Below, piece by piece: positions 50,246-54,057 of a DNA stretch of 54,057 nucleotides; the first letter of the stretch is position 1, and each line of letters starts with the position of its first letter. Both the position numbers and the translations under genes were made by a program. This DNA is from Terrimonas sp. (GTDB lineage: Bacteria; Bacteroidota; Bacteroidia; Chitinophagales; Chitinophagaceae). Where the stretch lies: contig WGMO01000009.1 of NCBI GenBank assembly GCA_016125075.1, positions 1 through 54,057 of the forward strand, read 5' to 3'. The notes beneath the pieces are model-generated. The model saw only the letters and a program-made list of their open reading frames with translations, was not told where the DNA came from and did no database searches.

Positions 50246-50289
50246 TTGATTTATTTTTAATGTATCTTTTTTGCGGAAAAATTAAAGTT

Positions 50290-51306
50290 ATGAGAAAACT
50301 ATTGTTTGCGGGTTTCCTGTTTTATCTTTTTTCGGGTTGTAAACCCGGGGCATCAGACAGCATCCCGGTAAGTTATTTCAATATCGATGAAGGGCCGGTG
50401 AAAACTGCCGGTATTCAATTGATCCCGGTAACAACCCCCGTGGGCACCTTCCGGGTCTGGACAAAAAGGTTTGGGAACAATCCCAGGATCAAAGTATTGC
50501 TTTTACATGGAGGGCCTGCCTTTACGCACGAATACCTGGAATGTTTTGAAAGTTTCTTTCCCAAAGAAGGGTTTGAATTTTATGAGTATGACCAGTTAGG
50601 CTCATATTACAGTGATCAGCCCACGGATAGTTCCTTATGGACAACAGAAAGGTTTGTGGAAGAAGTGGAACAGGTAAGAAAAGCGATTGGTGCCGACAAG
50701 GATAATTTTTATGTTTTTGGCAATTCCTGGGGAGGTATCCTGGCCATGGAATATGCTTTGAAATACCAGGACCATTTAAAGGGCCTTATCGTTTCTAATA
50801 TGATGGCCAGCATCCCGGATTATGAAAAGTACAATGCCGTACTGAGAAGCCAGATGCGGCAGTCGCTGGTGGATTCACTCCAGGATTATGAAGCCAGGGG
50901 ACTGTATGATGATCCTACCTATCAGGAATTGGTATTCAAGGAATATTATACCAAACACCTTTGCAGGCTGGAAGAATGGCCGGATCCCGTGAACCGGGCA
51001 TTTAAACACTACAATAAGGATATCTATGTGATGATGCAGGGTCCCAGCGAATTCAAGACCGGCGGGAGACTGATCCATTGGGATATCAATGACCGCCTGA
51101 AAGAAATACGTGTCCCCACATTAATGGTCGGCGCCAAATTTGATACCATGGACCCGGAAACAATGAAGGAACAAAGCAAAATGGTTCAACACGGCCGTTA
51201 CCTCGATTGCCCGGAGGGAAGCCATCTTTGTATGTGGGATGACCAGGAACATTTTTTCCCCGGCGTGATCAGTTTCATCAAAGATGTGGATACCGGGAAA
51301 TTTTAA
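50290..51306 (+). CDS. Alpha/beta-hydrolase lipoprotein, proline-iminopeptidase-like
   Basis: From the ATG at 50290 the protein has 338 residues and a lipoprotein signal (LFSGCK, Cys17). The alpha/beta-hydrolase parts are HGGP (73-76), the nucleophile Ser146 in GNSWGG, an acid in AKFDTMDP and the His in EGSHLCMW. The HGGP plus GxSWGG pair is typical of proline iminopeptidases and tricorn-interacting aminopeptidases of family S33. As a lipoprotein it would cleave peptides in the periplasm. The frame is open upstream to 50212, overlapping the divergent amidase gene, but the signal peptide sets the start. Confidence 0.88.
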   Translation: MRKLLFAGFLFYLFSGCKPGASDSIPVSYFNIDEGPVKTAGIQLIPVTTPVGTFRVWTKRFGNNPRIKVLLLHGGPAFTHEYLECFESFFPKEGFEFYEYDQLGSYYSDQPTDSSLWTTERFVEEVEQVRKAIGADKDNFYVFGNSWGGILAMEYALKYQDHLKGLIVSNMMASIPDYEKYNAVLRSQMRQSLVDSLQDYEARGLYDDPTYQELVFKEYYTKHLCRLEEWPDPVNRAFKHYNKDIYVMMQGPSEFKTGGRLIHWDINDRLKEIRVPTLMVGAKFDTMDPETMKEQSKMVQHGRYLDCPEGSHLCMWDDQEHFFPGVISFIKDVDTGKF

Positions 51307-51310
51307 TCAC

Positions 51311-51574
51311 TTAATGTGTTTCTTCTTCAATAACCTGGTGAAATACATTTTCTTTTTTGATAATCCATTCCGGCAGTTTCTGAACGGGAATCTTCCATTT
51401 ATCTTCCACTTTCAGCATGCGGAACATGATCCTTTCTCCCCGGTCATCCACTACATCAATCGAAAAACCGGTTTCATCATGGTTCTTAAACTGGCGGAAG
51501 TTAAATTCTCTTAACCTTCCGGCTGCACTCATCAGCCTTGTAAAATGAATGTTTTTTTTAAAATAGATTTCCAT
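51311..51574 (-). CDS. Small conserved-looking protein of unknown function
   Basis: The 87-residue protein has no signal peptide or membrane segment. It is charged with a predicted beta-strand core: REFNFRQFKNHDETGFSIDVVDDRG, then ERIMFRMLKVEDKWKIP, ending in acidic residues. I do not recognise a domain. It is convergent with the hydrolase gene with four bases between stop codons. Length, codon use like its neighbours and a good ATG support it as real. Confidence 0.65.
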   Translation of the reverse strand: MEIYFKKNIHFTRLMSAAGRLREFNFRQFKNHDETGFSIDVVDDRGERIMFRMLKVEDKWKIPVQKLPEWIIKKENVFHQVIEEETH

Positions 51575-52037
51575 ATAATATCAGTTAGGAACCGAAATCA
51601 TAACAAGATTCATGCTAATACCCTTTTTTTGTGGATAACTAACCCGAATTTTTAGTAGGGATAAGATTCATAACTGCATTATAAAATTTCATTTGTTTCA
51701 GCAGATCGGCAATCCATGTATCCTGCTAATCCTTCATGACAAACCTGGTGATGAAATGATTCTGGCAGTTAAAATTGCCAGGAAGGAGTGAAGACAACGG
51801 GAATGCTTACTGTCACTGCAGGCTTATTCACTTTCATCCTTCAAAATATGGTAAGGAAGTCAAAAGGATGTTAGTTGTTCATATTCAGTAATCTGCAGGA
51901 TTTATACCCTATCCCGTTTATGAATTCGTGATAGGAGGCGGGGTTGGGAACAGGAATTTCTGCCGCTCCCCCTTTTTATACAGGAATTATGTGAAATAAA
52001 GAGTACTTTTAATGTATTAAATCAATATTATAATACA
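51575..52037. other. Non-coding gap upstream of the cold-shock gene
   Basis: I see no convincing ORF, RNA gene or repeat in these 463 bases. A short hairpin (CTGGCA at 51762-51767 with TGCCAG at 51776-51781) and a single DnaA-box-like 9-mer (51630-51638) are present. Part of it may be the long leader expected of a cold-shock mRNA; the AT-rich 50 bases before 52038 could hold a promoter without a clear TAnnTTTG. Confidence 0.4.
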
Positions 52038-52241
52038 ATGAGCGACAAAATTAAAGGAACCGTTAAGTTTTTCAATTCTGAAAAAGGGTTCGGTTTTATC
52101 AAGCATGACGATGCTGAAAAAGAAACATTTGTGCATAGCAGCGGCCTGATCGATGATATTACGCAGGGCGACAGGGTTGAATTTGACCTCCAGGAAGGCA
52201 AAAAAGGGATGAACGCTGTTAATGTGAAGAAAATAGATTGA
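52038..52241 (+). CDS. CspA-family cold-shock protein
   Basis: The 67-residue single cold-shock domain binds single-stranded RNA and DNA and melts RNA structure. RNP1 is KGFGFI (about 18-23) and RNP2 is TFVHSS (about 32-37); GTVKFFNSEKG opens the domain. The length is exactly that of CspA proteins. It stands alone, with a long non-coding stretch before it and a strong UUCG-loop terminator after it. Confidence 0.96.
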   Translation: MSDKIKGTVKFFNSEKGFGFIKHDDAEKETFVHSSGLIDDITQGDRVEFDLQEGKKGMNAVNVKKID

Positions 52242-52261
52242 TTGCTTTTAGATAAGTGTTT

Positions 52262-52287
52262 AAAGCTGTCTTCGGGCAGCTTTTTTT
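52262..52287 (+). terminator. Terminator of the cold-shock gene
   Basis: AAAGCTGTC (52262-52270) pairs with GGCAGCTTT (52275-52283) around a TTCG tetraloop, followed by T to 52287. Nine pairs with one G-T make it strong. Confidence 0.9.
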
Positions 52288-52511
52288 ATGCCTGGTCTTG
52301 AAAAATACCATTGCAGGCGGCCCGGTGGAGACCTGTATCCAGGAATAATTGAACTGGGTTTGCAAAGCTATAGAACTCAAAATCAATCATTTGATATGAT
52401 TTCCGTTAATTTATGCACATCACACAATAATATACCGGAAACAAAGTTTCAAGATCAATACCCTTTCTGACCATTAACTGGCTGCCCTTACTTTCATTTA
52501 AATATTTTGCT

Positions 52512-53018
52512 ATGAAAACAACTTCAAATGGCAGACACCACAGTATTCTCACCCAACTTTTTCACAACAGGATTTCTTGGATTGGTCATTTCAATAATGA
52601 CCCGAACATTAAAAAAGCCGGCCAGGTTTTCGCCTGCCCGGATAAGGCAGAAGTAGACCGTATCGAGGTCTTTTCCGATATGGTGCAGCATCCGGGCACC
52701 ATGCAGATGACCTTACATCGGTTTGATGATAAGAATAACACCTGGGGGCCGATCATCGCTGCTGCGGAAAGAGATATTCAGTTGAATGAAAACGCAAGAT
52801 GGATTTCCTTCGACATTCCTCCGGTAAGCCTGGAAAAAAATCAGAATTATGGATTTATATTAAGCAGTGCCGATGCATTTGTGGCATTGGGAGAAGCCGC
52901 CTGGCCCAATAATACGGATCATCATTGCGGACAGGAGTGGACGGCTGATGACCATGAATCCGGGGGCAGGTTTTATGATCATTTTAGCCTTGCGTATAAA
53001 CTCGATGCAAGGGATTGA
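52512..53018 (+). CDS. Orphan protein, possible beta-sandwich
   Basis: The 168-residue protein lacks a signal peptide. Its middle (GQVFACPDKAEVDRIEVFSD, MQMTLHRFDDKNNTWGPII, WISFDIPPVSLEKNQNYGFILSS) alternates strands as in jelly-roll or carbohydrate-binding-like folds. Asp, His and Trp near the end (NNTDHHCGQEWTADDHESGG) could bind metal or ligand. I do not recognise the family. The 270 bases before it hold the csp terminator and no other clear element. Confidence 0.62.
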   Translation: MKTTSNGRHHSILTQLFHNRISWIGHFNNDPNIKKAGQVFACPDKAEVDRIEVFSDMVQHPGTMQMTLHRFDDKNNTWGPIIAAAERDIQLNENARWISFDIPPVSLEKNQNYGFILSSADAFVALGEAAWPNNTDHHCGQEWTADDHESGGRFYDHFSLAYKLDARD

Positions 53019-53111
53019 CGGATTTTTTTTGTAAACCTGAAAATAACAGTAAGCGAAGCGCAAACAGGCCGCATAAAATGCGGCCTGCTGCTGTTTTATG
53101 CTGAATCTGAC

Positions 53112-53141
53112 ACAATAACTTTTTTGGTTATTGTTTTTATT
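53112..53141 (+). terminator. AT-rich terminator after the orphan gene
   Basis: ACAATAAC (53112-53119) pairs with GTTATTGT (53127-53134) across a T-rich loop and is followed by TTTTATTTT. A second hairpin without a good T-run lies upstream (CAGGCCGCAT at 53065-53074 with its complement to 53087). The rest of the 320-base gap up to 53338 is AT-rich with nothing I can name. Confidence 0.6.
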
Positions 53142-53338
53142 TTACATTTAATTATCATTTAGATCCTTCCCAGGTATACCAATCTGTACGCTTACTCCAG
53201 TTTTAGTCCTATCCCTTTTTTAAGAACCCCGAACCCTGTAAAGATTTTCATCTGTCAACATTTTTTGTATCAACTGTTTCTATCCTGTTGAAATCAGTTT
53301 GATGGACACAGTCATTCTTAAACGAAAAAATAGACTAT

Positions 53339-53908
53339 ATGAAACTTAAAGATCTTTTTTTACGCTATTCGAATGCAGGATTACTTGCAGCAGGGGTATT
53401 GATTTTTTTTACAGGTTGTGTTACGGTCGATGCGGTTCATGAAAGCCCTTCCCGTTATGGGGTGGGGGTTTCGGCAGCACCCGGTTTGCAGATTGGGGAA
53501 TCATCCACTTCTGTACATGGAATAGTAGGGTATTCGCATATCCCGTTTAAGGGCGGTGGCGGTAGTAATAATATTTTCAGGATCGGTGCTCAAATGCGAT
53601 TTGGGCTATCCGAAAATGCGCCGGAAGGATTTTGGGTGGGTGGAGAACTTGCCTACCTGAACTTCAGGAATAAATATTCGGGCAGTTCCATCAAACAAAC
53701 CGCTCCTGCCTTTACCCTGGGTGGGCTGGCTGGTTATCGTTTCAAAGCGGGGAAAGTGCCGATGAGTTTTTATTTTGCACCGGCCTATCTTAAACGCGGC
53801 AAATTCAAGACCAATGGAACGACTGCCGGAACCGGAGGTAGCGGTTATTATGCCAGGTTGGGTTTGGATATTCATCTTTTTTCTTTGATGCATAAAAAAG
53901 GAAGATAA
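53339..53908 (+). CDS. Predicted beta-barrel lipoprotein of unknown function
   Basis: The 189-residue protein has a lipoprotein signal (LIFFTGC, Cys near residue 27). It then has glycine-rich alternating strands: RYGVGVSAAPGLQIG, FRIGAQMRFGLSE, FWVGGELAYLNFRN, FTLGGLAGYRFKAG, SFYFAPAYLKRG and YYARLGLDIHLFSLM. This is the pattern of a small eight-strand barrel of the OmpA or OmpX type. The lipid anchor plus barrel is unusual. No family recognised. Confidence 0.7.
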   Translation: MKLKDLFLRYSNAGLLAAGVLIFFTGCVTVDAVHESPSRYGVGVSAAPGLQIGESSTSVHGIVGYSHIPFKGGGGSNNIFRIGAQMRFGLSENAPEGFWVGGELAYLNFRNKYSGSSIKQTAPAFTLGGLAGYRFKAGKVPMSFYFAPAYLKRGKFKTNGTTAGTGGSGYYARLGLDIHLFSLMHKKGR

Positions 53909-53918
53909 AGCGCAATAA

Positions 53919-53952
53919 AAAGAGGCTGTCCAAAAAGGGGCAGCCTCTTTCA
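53919..53952. terminator. Terminator near the window end
   Basis: AAAGAGGCTGTCC (53919-53931) pairs with GGGCAGCCTCTTT over 13 positions around a short A-rich loop. It follows the lipoprotein gene by 10 bases. The last 100 bases of the window hold no clear feature; the final ATGGCCAAG could begin a gene that runs out of the window. Confidence 0.75.
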
Positions 53953-54057
53953 GTTTTCAGGGTTGGTTTATTCACAATTGAACTGTATAAAAAGCGGTTG
54001 CAAAATGTTTATCAGTTTTTGAATTTTGCTGTATAAATTTTTTGTATGGCCAAGCCC

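Noticed and set aside
51630-51638. TGTGGATAA, a perfect complement of the DnaA box TTATCCACA
   Set aside because: It is single. One such 9-mer is expected about every 130 kb counting both strands, so it is not strong evidence, and there is no dnaA, dnaN or box cluster nearby.
52288-52470. A 60-codon open frame after the cold-shock gene
   Set aside because: It begins right at the end of the terminator T-run, has no recognisable motif and no promoter element, and its composition does not look like the neighbouring proteins.

Overview
The window reads as a compact chromosomal segment from a member of the Bacteroidota, most likely the family Chitinophagaceae. Four things support this. Several genes are preceded by the Bacteroidota -7 promoter element TAnnTTTG. 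There are many outer-membrane proteins typical of the phylum: a TonB-dependent receptor, a putative porin, a FadL-like protein, a TamL-type BamA protein and a type IX secretion plug protein. An RND pump is fused to a TolC-like domain. ProS is of the archaeal/eukaryotic type. The family assignment is inference; nothing here is species-diagnostic. I see no prophage, transposase, integrase or CRISPR array.

Layout. 0-0.5 kb: a non-coding stretch with a duplicated hairpin module and a tRNA-Leu(CAG). 0.5-7.1 kb: surface and housekeeping genes (FkbM methyltransferase, glycosyltransferase 9, dapD, threonylcarbamoyl-AMP synthase, cca, a pRiA4b ORF-3-like protein, miaA). 7.2-12.3 kb: envelope proteins. 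12.4-21.4 kb: translation and envelope genes (proS, truB, tamL, a TrmH-type rRNA methyltransferase, a LolC/E-like permease, the T9SS plug protein), the SRP RNA and a fructose-6-phosphate aldolase. 21.8-22.6 kb: three tandem copies of a small self-contained transcription unit, described below. 22.7-30.7 kb: sucC, an orphan lipoprotein, a KamA-like radical SAM enzyme overlapping an aminotransferase, purine nucleoside phosphorylase and a putative porin.

30.8-43.9 kb is a heavy-metal (probably copper) handling island. It holds a HYC_CC_PP protein, a secreted HMA protein with a Cys-rich tail, a TlpA-like thioredoxin, a TonB-dependent receptor with an N-terminal HMA domain, a CPH-type P1B ATPase with a His-rich N-terminus, an outer-membrane transporter-like protein, a small secreted protein, a CusA/CzcA pump fused to a TolC-like domain, and a CusB-like lipoprotein adaptor. 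Together they could take metal across the outer membrane, bind it in the periplasm and expel it. No regulator gene lies inside the island. 43.9-54 kb: Tex, a same-strand trio (secreted amidase, class I glutamine amidotransferase, ATP-grasp-like protein), an alpha/beta-hydrolase lipoprotein, a cold-shock protein and several small orphans.

The most novel signal is at 21,844-22,625. Three tandem cassettes each carry an extracytoplasmic-sigma-like promoter (TGTAAC-N16-CGTC), a nearly invariant leader of about 55 nt, a 26-codon ORF for a cationic peptide with no acidic residue, and a Rho-independent terminator. The ORFs differ at four positions, three of them synonymous and the fourth a Met/Leu change. 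The promoter spacers, the terminators and the DNA between cassettes have diverged much more. This pattern points to a real, selected micropeptide gene family too short for ordinary gene callers.
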